Assembly: GCA_964473155.1 (NCBI GenBank) | Contig: CAYYNT010000048.1 | Location: 1-34,587 of the forward strand | DNA: 34,587 bases | DNA from: JAJFUG01 sp964473155 | Lineage (GTDB): Bacteria; Gemmatimonadota; Glassbacteria; GWA2-58-10 | Reading direction: 5' to 3' | Shown: one piece after another, positions 1 through 9,733 of the stretch | How positions within the stretch are numbered: the first letter of the stretch is position 1 | Layout: every line of letters begins with the position of its first letter | Program-made: the position numbers and the translations under genes | Notes under the pieces: model-generated | The model's input: the letters and a program-made list of their open reading frames with translations, nothing else | What the model was told of the DNA's origin: nothing | The model's database searches: none

Positions 1-3000
1 ATGACAGCACCAACTTCTATGTCTGGAACGACCGGGCCGACAAAGTCCGTCTGAACACCTCGGTCACGTCCATTCTGGACGCCGGTTACTTCCCGAACGG
101 CGACTCGCTGGTTATCCTGGACCGTTTCAACAACCTGGTCCCGGATTTCTTTAACCGGACTTCGTCTTATGAAGATACGTTGAGAATCAGCGTGGCCAGC
201 AAGACCACGGTCGGGCAGTTCTCGGCCACGCCGCAGATGAATTCGGTGAATGCTTTTACGAACAACATGATCAAGTTCAACAGCGACAGCACTACGATCA
301 TATTTGCTTCGCAGACTAACGGAAACGGCGGTTACAATTCGACCGCCACCACGGCTTACAGCAATGATCATCTTTATCATCAGCTTGCTCCGGCCACCAA
401 CGATTTCGGTAAAGCTATCATTCTGTTCCTGGGTGAGGACGCCGGTCTCCAGACTAATCCGGCCACCGCGGGCGTGAAGTTCACCGCGGTCAGCGCCACC
501 GACACCGCGCGTTTCACCTTCACCATCGCTGGCAACAAGAAGGCCACCGGAACGCTGCTAAACACCCCGGCAAACAACACGACCGCGGTGACCCGCAGCA
601 AGTCCACGGCCAGCACGGCAATCGGATCGCTGACCATGTCGTTCACCCCGTCCGGCGCCACCTATAACGGTAAGGCCATCGGACAGGGCGGCGCCTGGAC
701 CATGACGCTGAAGAACGTTTTCGGCGACCCGTTTGTCAGCAAGACCGTCGGTTCCAGCACCGGCACCGATTCGGTCCGCATCATCTTCAAGTATCGCCGC
801 AGCGGTGCGATCAACAGCACGATGACCACCCTGCTGCAGGCCGGCGGACAGATCACCAGCCAGTACACCCGCCCGGCCAGCCGCCTGTATGACGGCGCCC
901 TGACTGCCGGAACTTTCACCGCTGTCACCAGCGGCGAGTACGGCGTAAAGATGAAGGGTCTTGCCACCAGCGCCACCGGTGTCGTGACCCTGACCGGCGC
1001 AAACTACCTGGGAACCACCTCGCATCCGCAGAACGACTCAATCTATGTCGTGGCCTATGCGTGGAACAACCCGAGCGTGCGCGACAGCTTCCTGATCAAT
1101 GTCGAGCCAAGCTTTCCGGTTACTTTCGATCTTGACACCCTGAACGTGAAGCTGGCCGCGGCTAACGACGCCAACGCTCTGGTCAAGGGCGCGGCGCTGG
1201 CCGCCGAGCTGCCGGTGTTCGCGCTGGATACGGCCTACAACCGCGTGTCCAACCTGAACCTGAGCACTGGCGGAGCCGCCACGTTCTTCGGCAGCATCCG
1301 TAACCAGAACGAGAACCTCGCTATGATCAACCTGCGGGTTGACGGCCGGGACCCGCTGGGATACGAGAGCCTCACGGTGCCGGATTCGATCAGGCTCGAT
1401 TCGTTGCAGTTGTTCACCGCGCGTGCCGGCCTGTCGGCCAATGCGCTTAAGGACAGTTCGTTCGTTTATGGATATGACGCTACGCGCAGCGATTCCAGCC
1501 GTCTTAATTTTGGTGGCATCGGCGCCAACAAGATGGGCCTGCGCCTTCTGTACACCGGCTGGAGACGCTTGACCATGCAGTGGAAGACCGGTACGATGGG
1601 CGGAGCGTACGTAGCAAGTGATAGTACGAGGTCGTTGGATCTCGGCCTGTTCAACCTGCAGTCCCCGTCGCTCATTGACAGCGTGACCGGTGTTACGGTC
1701 GCCGCCGCCGGCAGCGATTCGGCCGGGCAGGTTTCGCAGCGCTTGGTGTCCTTCACCGTCGGCGTTGGAGAGGCCCTTGGACCGAACCGCGCTGACAGCC
1801 TGATTTTCGTCAAGTTCATCAACCTGCCTTCCGGCGCTGGTATCATGTCCGGCCTGACCAAGGACAGCGTGAAGATTTCGGTTGATAACGTGACGTATTA
1901 TTCGGCTCTGGATGTAAAGCAGGGCGCGGATGCAGATGATTCCATCGCCATCTCCGTCCCGTTTGACATTCCGGCCACCACCCCCACGGTCGTTTATGTC
2001 CGTATCGGCGGCTTTGTCAACCCGACCCAGTCCGATACGACCTACGGCGTGAAAGTGGCGACCGAGGCCAGCCCGGTCTTTGCGAGCAAGGCCAATGGCT
2101 GGAGGGTGAATGACGGCGGCTTCGCCACGATGAAGATCGTCGCAATCGACTCCGTCACCACCAACGTCACCACAAAGAACATCTCCACGGTAGCGGCTCT
2201 GGGCAGCTATGCCACGGCCGTGGCCAACACGCCGTTCTACGTAAAGACCGTGCTGGCTGACAAGTACGGCAACATCATCACCAGCGGCGCGACCAGCACC
2301 AAGACGTTCATCGCCAAGAGCGTGGACAGCACCGCCACCGGTGGAAGCCTTGCCATCCAGCAGATCTGGGACGGCAGCAATCCGGGTACGTACACCAACT
2401 CGAAGGGTCTCAACGACACCCTGACAGTCAAGACGGACTCGATCAGAGTAACCGGCGGCCCGTATTTCGCCGTGGTTGACAGCATCAAGGTCACCCCGGC
2501 CCGCGCCGGCTCGTACTACCTGGTCCTGTGGGACAAGGACTATGTCACCGCCAAGGACTCGATCCTGCTGACAGTCAAGAGTACGGTCAGCGGCTCGATC
2601 GCCGTGGTTTCGCCGCTTGGCAAGCAGACAATCGCCAAGGGATTCACCTGCGACTCGGCTTTGACGGTGAAGCTGTATGACACCCTGGGCAACGCCCTGG
2701 CCGATTCGGTCGTCACTTTCGCTCTGGTCACCGGCACCGGAACGTTCGTTGATTCGAACGGCGTCACAGTGGCCGTTCCGAACGACACGATCAGTGTCAA
2801 GACCAACGCGATGGGCCAGGCCAGCGTGAAGTTCAAGGCCGGCACCACCGCCGACTCGGCGGCTGTTGCGGTTTACAACACCAACAGCGGCGTGACCCGC
2901 AAGTATTTCACGTTCAATACGGCCCGGAACGGCCAGCTTGGCGTGACGACGTTCACATTCACGACGAAGCCCGATTCGGTGAGCCCGGACACCGCCGCCG

Positions 3001-4202
3001 CGAAGAGCGTGGTGGTGAAGGTTGAGGATCAGGACGGCGTCAAGAAGGTGAAGCTGTTCGTTTCGACCTTTACGCTGACCCTGGGTACGGACAACAAGTT
3101 CGTCAAGTCCGCCACATCGGTCGACACGACGATATGGGATTCGACGATGAAGGCTACCAAGCCGGCGTCGACGACTTTGACCTTCTCGATACCGAAGAAG
3201 GCCGTGGGCAGCCTGGTTGAGTATGTCGTAACCGGTTACGACGCCAGCGACAGCGCCACCGTTTCCGCCACGCAGCAGTTTATCGTTGGCGCCAAGCGCG
3301 GCAAGAGCAAGCTGAGCACCGACGCGGTCAACGTTGCCGACATCATGCGGCTCGTTTACCTGGTCCTCGACTATGCCACTCCGAACGTCGTCGATTACTT
3401 CGGTCTGGACCTGAACCAGGACGGCGCCTTCACTGGTGATGCCGATCTGGTTACGATCCTGAATATCTGGAAGGGTACAGCCACTCTGGCCTCCAGCACT
3501 GAGCAGCAGGAACGTACGGCGAAGGCCGCGCTCTCCTTCAAGGAGATCGACAAGACCAACGCCAGCCTGTCCATCAATCTGGAGAACAGGGGTGAGTTGA
3601 ACTACGCTGAGTTCCAGGTGAAGTATGACGCCACCAAGTATTCGTTTGGTGAGGTCAGCCGGACCGAGCGTATCGATCAGAACGTGCAGGTCGTGTTCAA
3701 CAACCGTAAGGATGAAGGCATTCTCCATATTATCGTCCTCAACCTGCAGGGCCGTTCGATCGCCAGCGGTTCGGGCGCTATCCTGAACGTGCCGGTCCAG
3801 GCTCTGAGCGGGAAGTTTGACGGTAATGGCGAGATCAGCCTCCTGAGCGCCGGTTTTGAGCAGAACGTAAAGAGCGAGTTGAGCAAGGAAGTTCTGTCGC
3901 CGAAGGCTGTCCTGCCTAAGGCGTTCGCCCTTGGCCAGAACTATCCGAACCCGTTCAACCCGTCGACCACCATTGCGTACGACATACCGGAAGGCAAGGA
4001 TGTTCAGGTTCGCCTGAACATATACAACGTCCGCGGTCAGCTTGTCCGCACCCTCGTGGATGAGGTTAAGAGCGAAGGCGCTTACCAGATCCAGTGGGAC
4101 GGTTCGAGCAACAACGGTCAGAAGGTGTCCTCCGGCGTGTATTTCTATCGCCTGGTCGCTGGTGAATTCAACCAGACCCGTAAGATGGTGATCCTCAAGT
4201 AG
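1..4202 (+). CDS. Large secreted Ig-like/dockerin/cohesin-like protein with T9SS-type sorting domain (5' partial)
   Basis: The frame is open from base 3 to the stop at 4200-4202, so the gene runs off the left edge and 1399 residues are visible. The TTG at 180 is internal. The protein is Thr/Ser/Ala/Asp-rich and beta-strand-like throughout. Visible residues about 860-978 look like an invasin/Big_1-type Ig domain and 980-1096 like a second Ig fold. Residues 1100-1155 form a dockerin-like segment (helix VNVADIMRLVYLVL, then the calcium loop DLNQDGAF at about 1136); the first calcium loop is degenerate. Residues 1173-1297 are cohesin-like. Residues 1302-1399 are the FlgD-like/type A sorting module (PNPFNPSTT near 1315, ending RKMVILK), which in this family directs export to the cell surface. 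The N-terminal 850 residues were not recognised. It is the first of three tandem genes with the same C-terminus. Surface location is inferred from that module. Confidence 0.9.
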   Translation, partial: DSTNFYVWNDRADKVRLNTSVTSILDAGYFPNGDSLVILDRFNNLVPDFFNRTSSYEDTLRISVASKTTVGQFSATPQMNSVNAFTNNMIKFNSDSTTIIFASQTNGNGGYNSTATTAYSNDHLYHQLAPATNDFGKAIILFLGEDAGLQTNPATAGVKFTAVSATDTARFTFTIAGNKKATGTLLNTPANNTTAVTRSKSTASTAIGSLTMSFTPSGATYNGKAIGQGGAWTMTLKNVFGDPFVSKTVGSSTGTDSVRIIFKYRRSGAINSTMTTLLQAGGQITSQYTRPASRLYDGALTAGTFTAVTSGEYGVKMKGLATSATGVVTLTGANYLGTTSHPQNDSIYVVAYAWNNPSVRDSFLINVEPSFPVTFDLDTLNVKLAAANDANALVKGAALAAELPVFALDTAYNRVSNLNLSTGGAATFFGSIRNQNENLAMINLRVDGRDPLGYESLTVPDSIRLDSLQLFTARAGLSANALKDSSFVYGYDATRSDSSRLNFGGIGANKMGLRLLYTGWRRLTMQWKTGTMGGAYVASDSTRSLDLGLFNLQSPSLIDSVTGVTVAAAGSDSAGQVSQRLVSFTVGVGEALGPNRADSLIFVKFINLPSGAGIMSGLTKDSVKISVDNVTYYSALDVKQGADADDSIAISVPFDIPATTPTVVYVRIGGFVNPTQSDTTYGVKVATEASPVFASKANGWRVNDGGFATMKIVAIDSVTTNVTTKNISTVAALGSYATAVANTPFYVKTVLADKYGNIITSGATSTKTFIAKSVDSTATGGSLAIQQIWDGSNPGTYTNSKGLNDTLTVKTDSIRVTGGPYFAVVDSIKVTPARAGSYYLVLWDKDYVTAKDSILLTVKSTVSGSIAVVSPLGKQTIAKGFTCDSALTVKLYDTLGNALADSVVTFALVTGTGTFVDSNGVTVAVPNDTISVKTNAMGQASVKFKAGTTADSAAVAVYNTNSGVTRKYFTFNTARNGQLGVTTFTFTTKPDSVSPDTAAAKSVVVKVEDQDGVKKVKLFVSTFTLTLGTDNKFVKSATSVDTTIWDSTMKATKPASTTLTFSIPKKAVGSLVEYVVTGYDASDSATVSATQQFIVGAKRGKSKLSTDAVNVADIMRLVYLVLDYATPNVVDYFGLDLNQDGAFTGDADLVTILNIWKGTATLASSTEQQERTAKAALSFKEIDKTNASLSINLENRGELNYAEFQVKYDATKYSFGEVSRTERIDQNVQVVFNNRKDEGILHIIVLNLQGRSIASGSGAILNVPVQALSGKFDGNGEISLLSAGFEQNVKSELSKEVLSPKAVLPKAFALGQNYPNPFNPSTTIAYDIPEGKDVQVRLNIYNVRGQLVRTLVDEVKSEGAYQIQWDGSSNNGQKVSSGVYFYRLVAGEFNQTRKMVILK

Positions 4203-4220
4203 TTTGACAATATCGGCCTG

Positions 4221-4256
4221 AATAGTGCCGAATTCAGGGAGGAATTCGGCACTATT
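4221..4256 (+). terminator. Hairpin terminator after the first secreted-protein gene
   Basis: A perfect 15-bp stem (AATAGTGCCGAATTC and its complement) encloses a 6-nt loop, 18 bases after the stop codon. Only a short T-rich stretch (ATTTATA) follows, so termination may be partial. Confidence 0.7.
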
Positions 4257-4263
4257 TATAAGC

Positions 4264-4293
4264 TTGAGTGAAAAATATTGTCTGAATTATCTT
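4264..4293 (+). promoter_or_regulatory. Possible sigma70 promoter for the second secreted-protein gene
   Basis: TTGAGT at 4264-4269 and TATCTT at 4288-4293 are separated by 18 bp, just after the preceding hairpin and about 90 bases ahead of the start at 4386. Both boxes are imperfect. Confidence 0.35.
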
Positions 4294-4385
4294 TCACAAA
4301 TGAGGAAACGACCTGTTATGGGATGCCATGCTGAAGCCAGCATTACCTCTTATATCGGCTCGTTCAGAGACGAGGAGGTTAGGAT

Positions 4386-7322
4386 ATGAAACTTAAAAGG
4401 CTACTAAGCCTGGCAGGGATATTGACTGCGTTACTGATCTTTTCCGGGGGCAGTCTCTATGCGCTCGACGCGATTGCGGTTCAGAGCGCACAGGGATTCC
4501 CGGGTGGAACAGACACGGTCGATGTCTACATAACAACCGACTCGGCGTACATAAGCGCGGAGGTGGGATTAAGCTTTGACAAGACAAAGCTGAGTTATGT
4601 CGACGGAAGCCTTGTCGTTAACGCGGCTGCCTGGAACCCCTCCTGGGGCGCCCCGACAGTAAGCGTGGATGCCATCACCGGAAAAGTGTCAGTAGCGTTG
4701 TTCTCGCTGGACCAAGCTGCTGCATTACCGAAAGCTTCTTCCCCGTTGAAGCTATTTTCGGTTGTGCTTCAGGTGGCCAGTACAACAGCGCCTGGAACGG
4801 TGACTGTCACCCCAAGCGGAAGGTATGTCACTCGCACCGATATCATAAACAGCACAGACGGTACGACTGTGACTAACCTTACCGCCGGGACATTCTCCGT
4901 CCTGAGCAGCTACAGTCTGAGTGCGGACAGTGTAACAGCCAGCATCGGCGGAGTAGTCGCCGTGCCTGTTTACATGACCAACATTCAGAATGTAGTGGGA
5001 GTTGAATTCACCCTCGGATTCAGCAGCACGCAGCTTCAGGCTGATTCGGTCGTGGTGAATCAGGCGATCTGGCAGGGAGACACACCGCCTTCGACCGCAA
5101 CGGTAAGCACTCCGGCTGCCGGTCAGTACAAGGTTGTCATATATCCTCCAGCAGTGGCATATGTGGCGCCGAAGAACGAGAAGGTGATTGTGGCTACCGT
5201 GTACCTGAAAGCCAAAACCACCGCGACTGAAAGCGCGAGCAATCCGCTGACATTCGTATCTGCGATTGTCAGCAGCCGCGATGAGCTGTACAATACGCCG
5301 CAACATACGCCTAACACGGCGACGGGCAATGTAAATATCAGGGGTAAGTTCAGCCTGAGGGCCGGGGGTGACCCTGCCGCGCCGCTGGGTGGATCGGATA
5401 CGGTTAAGGTGTACCTGAAAAACGCCGATGCGATTGTCGGCGCAGAGGCTACACTGAAATTCAATTCCAGCAAGTACACCGTATCTTCAAGCAGCGTAGT
5501 GGTGAACAAGAGTATTTTCACCAATGAGACAGATGTCACGACGACAGTGACAACAACCGATTCAACAGTCTCTGTCGTAGCTTTCCCTGCATCTACCGAC
5601 AGTGTAATAGCTGGCGATGGCGACAAGCTGCTCTTCACGGTTATTCTGAACGTAAAGAGCACAGCGGCCACCGGCTATGACAGCCTGCAGGTAAGCGGAT
5701 CGGTAAGTGTTAGGAATGCAGATTTCAGCACGGACAATATCACGGTCAGTACGCTGTACAAGGGCGCTTTCCTTATCCGCAGCCCGTTCGAGCTGCAGGT
5801 GGAAAACGTTTACGGACGGCCGAACACGACGCAGAGGATGAATGTCCTGCTGACAAACCGTGATCTGGTTGTTGGAACTGATGTTACGGTGACCTATGAC
5901 AATACGAAGCTGACATACGTCACAAACTCGGTTCAGGTGAATTCGGCAATCTGGACTGGCGGAGCTCCCGTTCCGGTGATTGTTGAGGGAACTGGAAGCG
6001 TAAAAATCCAGGTTACGGATTTAACCGCCAGCAAGAGCATAGCGGCCGGAGGTTCCGGACAATTGCTGCTTTCGCTCGAATTCACGGCAAAAGCCGCTCT
6101 GACGACCGGAACATCCACGACGGTTTCAGTAACCGGAGCTGTTGCGGTGCCGCCGGATTTCGCAGACCTCTACCCGACAGGCGTTGCCGGAACATTCAGC
6201 GTGGTGGATGACATCACCCCGCCGAATAAAGTCAGCAACGTGAGCGTGTTGGAAACCGGCACGGAAGTCCGTCTTACCTGGACCAACCCGACAGATGCTG
6301 ATCTGGCCCGTATTACGATCGTACGCCGTAATGTCCAGACCGGGGCCGAAGAAACCCTTTTCAGCGGCCTTGCAACATCGTACACGGACGCTACGGTCGA
6401 TCTGACTACGCGTTCCGTATATGTTATAACGGCCTACGACAATGTAGGGAACGCTTCGGAGCAGGTTGTAACCCCAGAGGTCGGAAGAAGTGGCGAATAC
6501 CGGCGTGGACTCGATTTCAACCTTGACGGAAGGAATAACGCTGGAGATCTTTACCAGTACATATCCAATCCTGCAAGTGTTGACCTCGATTCGCTCGCCG
6601 CTCTGCTGGTTTTTCTGATAAATCAGCCGGGGACGAGCTGCGGGACCATGCTTGCCGCGTCCGGAAGTGGAACAAGTATTGTACAGCCCGGCGCTGCTTA
6701 TGTCAGTCTGAACAGCAGCTTCGAGACCATCGTTGCGCGTTTCACCTTCTCGTACAACAAGGCTTTCGAATTCTCCAGCGCCCTTCTCAATCAGGCGTTG
6801 CAGGGTAAAGCCATGATCAAGCCGATGGTCGAGAACGGCAAGCTGGTGGTGGATGTCATCAGCCTGACCGGTTTCGTACCGGCTGAGCTTAACGGTGAAA
6901 TATTCACGGTCATGTTCAGCAACGGCAGTTTTGAACAGGCGAGCCTGAAACTCGAGAAGGTTGAAGTCGCCGATCGCAACGGCACAGTGTATGATGGCGA
7001 AAAGGCGCGTCTTGGCGCCTCGGCCGTTCTGCCCAAGGCCTTTGCGCTCGATCAGAACAGCCCGAACCCGTTCAACCCCTCCACTACTATCTCGTATGAG
7101 ATACAGGAGAATACGAACAGCGTGAAGGTTGTGCTGGCTGTTTACAACATCCGTGGACAGAAGGTTATCACCCTGGTCGATGAGCTCAAGGAAGCCGGAA
7201 GGTACTCGGTTAACTGGGACGGCCGTAATGAAGCCGGACAGCGCGTATCTTCGGGTGTTTTCTTCTACAGACTGCAGGCCGGCGATTTTTCGGCGGTCAG
7301 GAAGATGGTTATCCTGAAATAG
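4386..7322 (+). CDS. Secreted multi-cohesin-like protein with FN3, dockerin-like and T9SS-type sorting domains
   Basis: This 978-residue protein starts at ATG 4386, with GAGGAGG seven bases upstream. It has a clear signal peptide (MKLKRLLSLAGILTALLIF, small residues to about 26). Four cohesin-like repeats follow at about 27-165, 172-315, 320-460 and 465-605. Each has a pattern close to 'VVGxxxTLxFxxxKL...SVVVNxAIW'. An FN3 domain starts near 607 (TPPNKVSNVSVLE). A dockerin-like segment near 708-745 has one good calcium loop (DFNLDGRNNAGDL). A fifth cohesin-like stretch lies at about 765-875, and the type A sorting module (PNPFNPSTT at about 893, ending RKMVILK) closes the protein. In known systems cohesins bind dockerins or act as adhesive beta-sandwiches; no enzyme domain is present. 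An adhesin/scaffold role is inference. Confidence 0.9.
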   Translation: MKLKRLLSLAGILTALLIFSGGSLYALDAIAVQSAQGFPGGTDTVDVYITTDSAYISAEVGLSFDKTKLSYVDGSLVVNAAAWNPSWGAPTVSVDAITGKVSVALFSLDQAAALPKASSPLKLFSVVLQVASTTAPGTVTVTPSGRYVTRTDIINSTDGTTVTNLTAGTFSVLSSYSLSADSVTASIGGVVAVPVYMTNIQNVVGVEFTLGFSSTQLQADSVVVNQAIWQGDTPPSTATVSTPAAGQYKVVIYPPAVAYVAPKNEKVIVATVYLKAKTTATESASNPLTFVSAIVSSRDELYNTPQHTPNTATGNVNIRGKFSLRAGGDPAAPLGGSDTVKVYLKNADAIVGAEATLKFNSSKYTVSSSSVVVNKSIFTNETDVTTTVTTTDSTVSVVAFPASTDSVIAGDGDKLLFTVILNVKSTAATGYDSLQVSGSVSVRNADFSTDNITVSTLYKGAFLIRSPFELQVENVYGRPNTTQRMNVLLTNRDLVVGTDVTVTYDNTKLTYVTNSVQVNSAIWTGGAPVPVIVEGTGSVKIQVTDLTASKSIAAGGSGQLLLSLEFTAKAALTTGTSTTVSVTGAVAVPPDFADLYPTGVAGTFSVVDDITPPNKVSNVSVLETGTEVRLTWTNPTDADLARITIVRRNVQTGAEETLFSGLATSYTDATVDLTTRSVYVITAYDNVGNASEQVVTPEVGRSGEYRRGLDFNLDGRNNAGDLYQYISNPASVDLDSLAALLVFLINQPGTSCGTMLAASGSGTSIVQPGAAYVSLNSSFETIVARFTFSYNKAFEFSSALLNQALQGKAMIKPMVENGKLVVDVISLTGFVPAELNGEIFTVMFSNGSFEQASLKLEKVEVADRNGTVYDGEKARLGASAVLPKAFALDQNSPNPFNPSTTISYEIQENTNSVKVVLAVYNIRGQKVITLVDELKEAGRYSVNWDGRNEAGQRVSSGVFFYRLQAGDFSAVRKMVILK

Positions 7323-7338
7323 TGATCGACGAAAAGCT

Positions 7339-7367
7339 CGGCGCTCCGCTCCTAGAGCGGAGCGCCG
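7339..7367 (+). terminator. GC-rich hairpin between the second and third secreted-protein genes
   Basis: A 13-bp stem (CGGCGCTCCGCTC and its complement) closes on the 3-nt loop CTA, 16 bases after the stop. No T-tract follows, so it may be an attenuator or mRNA-stabilising hairpin within an operon rather than a full terminator. Confidence 0.5.
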
Positions 7368-7404
7368 GGTCGACCTGGTTCAAACAGCTCATCAGGGGGA
7401 TTCT

Positions 7405-9207
7405 ATGAAAATAACCAGATTACTATTCCTCGGAATAGTACTCGTTCTGTTCAATGCGGTTTACCTGGCCGCAGCCGAGTTGCCGGACACGGTGTTTGTC
7501 CGGTCTAACACGGCCAAGCCGGGTGATACGCTGCGGGTGTCAGTCGCGATTGATTTCAATTCTGACAAGGCGGGTGGTGTCATCGCCGCCTTCAAGATTG
7601 ATTCAACCCTGACTGCGCTGCTTGACACGGTGGCTGGAGCATGGTTCAGCTGGGATACCTCATTCGGTAAGAAGCTTATCGATGGCGATCCCAACGGACT
7701 GGTAGCTGGAGCTCTTTCTGCCTTGTACAGCTTCGACCAGCCGACCGGGACCATTAACGTAACCGTTTTCGGTGTCAACGTTAAAGGTCTGGCCTCAGCG
7801 TTGGTTGGAGTGATTGGCAGCGATATGAAGGGTACTCTGGCCAACATGAAGTTCTATGTTAAGCCGGCTGCTCCGGAAGGCATCTATACCGTGCAGACCG
7901 CTGGAGCGGAAGGCGTTCAGATATCCAAGTGGCCTTTTGCCGACGGTATGTATACGGACTTCCCGGTTTTCAGCGCTCCGGGAATCATGATTGCCAACAT
8001 CCCGGATTACAACGCTCTGCAGCTCGGGGCTACGCTGCCCGCGATGGTCGGCGATACGATCATATTCCCGGTGAAAGTCGAGAACAAGGATTCGATCGGT
8101 TCCGGCAGCTTCACGCTGGATTACCCCTCGGACCTGCTCGAATACGGGAATGCGGTTGTGGCTGGCGTACGCGGGACCGGAGTGAATTTCACGCCCGTCG
8201 TGACAACTGTAAGCAGCACGATTAAGCGGCTTACGGTCAGTTTCAGCGGCGCGGTTATCACTCCGGGCGGTCTGGCCAATCTGTGCCAGGTATATTTCGG
8301 AGTGAAAGCCTACAGTACGGCCGGTACGGTTACGCTGGGCAGCGTTGCTTTGAAGAACGCGGCTGGTGGAAACCTTGCGGCTCAGGCTCCGACCGTGGAT
8401 GCCACGGCACTGGGATTTTTCTACGGCGATACTCTGGCTGTTGATGTGCAGTCTGGAGATTTCAGCGTGATCAACACCCAGACTCGCAAAGTAGTAGTCC
8501 CGGTGAAGCTGGTCAACAGGTCGGCGGTGTCAATCGTCCGGTTCGCGATTATTCCGGATCCGTCGATGCCTGCCGGTATCCTGGTGGCGAAGAAAATCAA
8601 CACCACCACGCGTACCACCGGCATGCTCGTTACGATGGATACCACCGGGACAACCGGTATGGTGGTGGCCTATGCTCCGACCGCGGCCGCGAACATCGCA
8701 GCCGGCAGCGGTACGATCTTCACGATCGAGTATGACATTCTTCAGCCGTTGGCACCTTCGATGCTGCCGTTGAATGTTGAAATGACTCTGTCGTGTCCTG
8801 AAGTTTACGATGCCGCCGGAGCGGTTATTGGGATGCAGAGAGTCAAAGGCACGGTAAGTCTCGACAGCCGTGTGCCGAACAGCGGCGAAGGCGTCGATCC
8901 GGGCGCGACTCTGCCCAAGGCTTTCGCTCTGGCGCAGAACTCACCGAACCCGTTCAACCCCTCGACGACCATCAGCTATCAGGTCCCCGAGGATGCGGGC
9001 GCGGGTGTTCAGTTCAGCCTGAACGTGTACGATCTGCGCGGCCGTCTGGTTAAGACCCTGGCCGAGGGCTTCAAGGCCCCCGGAGTATACCAGGCCTTCT
9101 GGGACGGCACCAGCAACAACGGGCAGAAAGTATCCTCCGGCGTGTATTTCTACCGGTTCGCTTCGGATCGGTATAATGCCACCCGGAAGATGGTAATGCT
9201 CAAGTAG
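7405..9207 (+). CDS. Secreted cohesin-like protein with T9SS-type sorting domain
   Basis: This 600-residue protein starts at ATG 7405 behind AGGGGG at 7394-7399. A signal peptide (MKITRLLFLGIVLVLFNAVY, cleavage near AAA-ELPD at about 24) is followed by three beta-sandwich, cohesin-like regions at about 25-190, 200-340 and 345-490. The last 95 residues are the FlgD-like/type A sorting module (LPKAFALAQN, PNPFNPSTT near 515, ending RKMVMLK), closely matching the two upstream genes. No dockerin-like segment was found, unlike the two upstream genes. It is the last of the tandem set and ends at a strong bidirectional terminator. The cohesin assignment is by pattern and is weaker than for the preceding gene. 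A cell-surface role is inferred. Confidence 0.88.
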   Translation: MKITRLLFLGIVLVLFNAVYLAAAELPDTVFVRSNTAKPGDTLRVSVAIDFNSDKAGGVIAAFKIDSTLTALLDTVAGAWFSWDTSFGKKLIDGDPNGLVAGALSALYSFDQPTGTINVTVFGVNVKGLASALVGVIGSDMKGTLANMKFYVKPAAPEGIYTVQTAGAEGVQISKWPFADGMYTDFPVFSAPGIMIANIPDYNALQLGATLPAMVGDTIIFPVKVENKDSIGSGSFTLDYPSDLLEYGNAVVAGVRGTGVNFTPVVTTVSSTIKRLTVSFSGAVITPGGLANLCQVYFGVKAYSTAGTVTLGSVALKNAAGGNLAAQAPTVDATALGFFYGDTLAVDVQSGDFSVINTQTRKVVVPVKLVNRSAVSIVRFAIIPDPSMPAGILVAKKINTTTRTTGMLVTMDTTGTTGMVVAYAPTAAANIAAGSGTIFTIEYDILQPLAPSMLPLNVEMTLSCPEVYDAAGAVIGMQRVKGTVSLDSRVPNSGEGVDPGATLPKAFALAQNSPNPFNPSTTISYQVPEDAGAGVQFSLNVYDLRGRLVKTLAEGFKAPGVYQAFWDGTSNNGQKVSSGVYFYRFASDRYNATRKMVMLK

Positions 9208-9230
9208 TCTGGAGCGCGGAAGTAAAAAGA

Positions 9231-9264
9231 AAAGGCCGCCGGATTTCAATATCCGGCGGCCTTT
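9231..9264. terminator. Bidirectional intrinsic terminator
   Basis: A 14-bp perfect stem (AAAGGCCGCCGGAT and its complement) has a 6-nt loop. T-runs follow on the plus side, and an A-rich run precedes it, which acts as the T-tract for the minus strand. It separates convergent genes ending at 9207 (+) and 9281 (-). Confidence 0.9.
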
Positions 9265-9280
9265 TTAATTGACGTGGAAA

Positions 9281-9688
9281 TCAGGACTTCGCTCTGCGGG
9301 TTTTTTTGTCGGAAAGCTCTTCCTCGAGGCTCGCCATCTCATCCTTGATGGTCTTCTTAAGGTTGGTTTTACCCTCTTCCACAAGCCCCGAAATCTCTTC
9401 CCGGATATGGCTGATCGATTTCTTGCCCTCGTCAACCAGCTTGTTCATGTCGCTCTTGAGAGAATCAAGGGATTTTTTACCCTCATCGAGCATCTCCCGC
9501 CCGCGATCGACCACCTTCTCTGCCGTATCCTTAATTGCCTTGCTGGCATCGTCTTTCTTCTCGGCGAGTTTACGGCGGGTTTCCTCTCCGCTGTAAGGAG
9601 CAAAGAGAAGCGCCAGCCCGGCGCCTACAATCGTACCGGCCAGGAACGCTTTGATGATCGAAAAAGAATGTCCATCGTTTTCAGACAT
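9281..9688 (-). CDS. YtxH-like membrane-anchored coiled-coil protein
   Basis: This 135-residue protein starts at the ATG complementary to 9686-9688, preceded by GGGAGG. An upstream in-frame ATG at 9733 directly abuts the previous gene's stop but lacks a Shine-Dalgarno sequence. Residues about 9-28 form a Gly-rich hydrophobic segment (IIKAFLAGTIVGAGLALLFA) followed by PYSGEETRRKLAEK, the hallmark of the YtxH family. The rest is a charged Lys/Glu/Asp helix with roughly heptad-spaced aliphatics, ending in the basic KKTRRAKS. YtxH proteins are small envelope or stress proteins of poorly defined function. It is the last gene of the minus-strand operon, and the gene before it resembles the YtxG/DUF948 partner found next to ytxH in Bacillus. 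Confidence 0.85.
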   Translation of the reverse strand: MSENDGHSFSIIKAFLAGTIVGAGLALLFAPYSGEETRRKLAEKKDDASKAIKDTAEKVVDRGREMLDEGKKSLDSLKSDMNKLVDEGKKSISHIREEISGLVEEGKTNLKKTIKDEMASLEEELSDKKTRRAKS

Positions 9689-9733
9689 GACAACCTCCCG
9701 TTTAAAGAAAGACTGTTCCGCGGAAAAACGCAT

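Noticed and set aside
1038..3728. An 896-codon open frame on the minus strand opposite the first secreted-protein gene
   Set aside because: It lies wholly inside a well-supported plus-strand gene, has no domain-like pattern and a composition rich in Arg, His, Asp and Gly, and has no ribosome site. It is explained by the low frequency of TTA, CTA and TCA trinucleotides in the sense gene.
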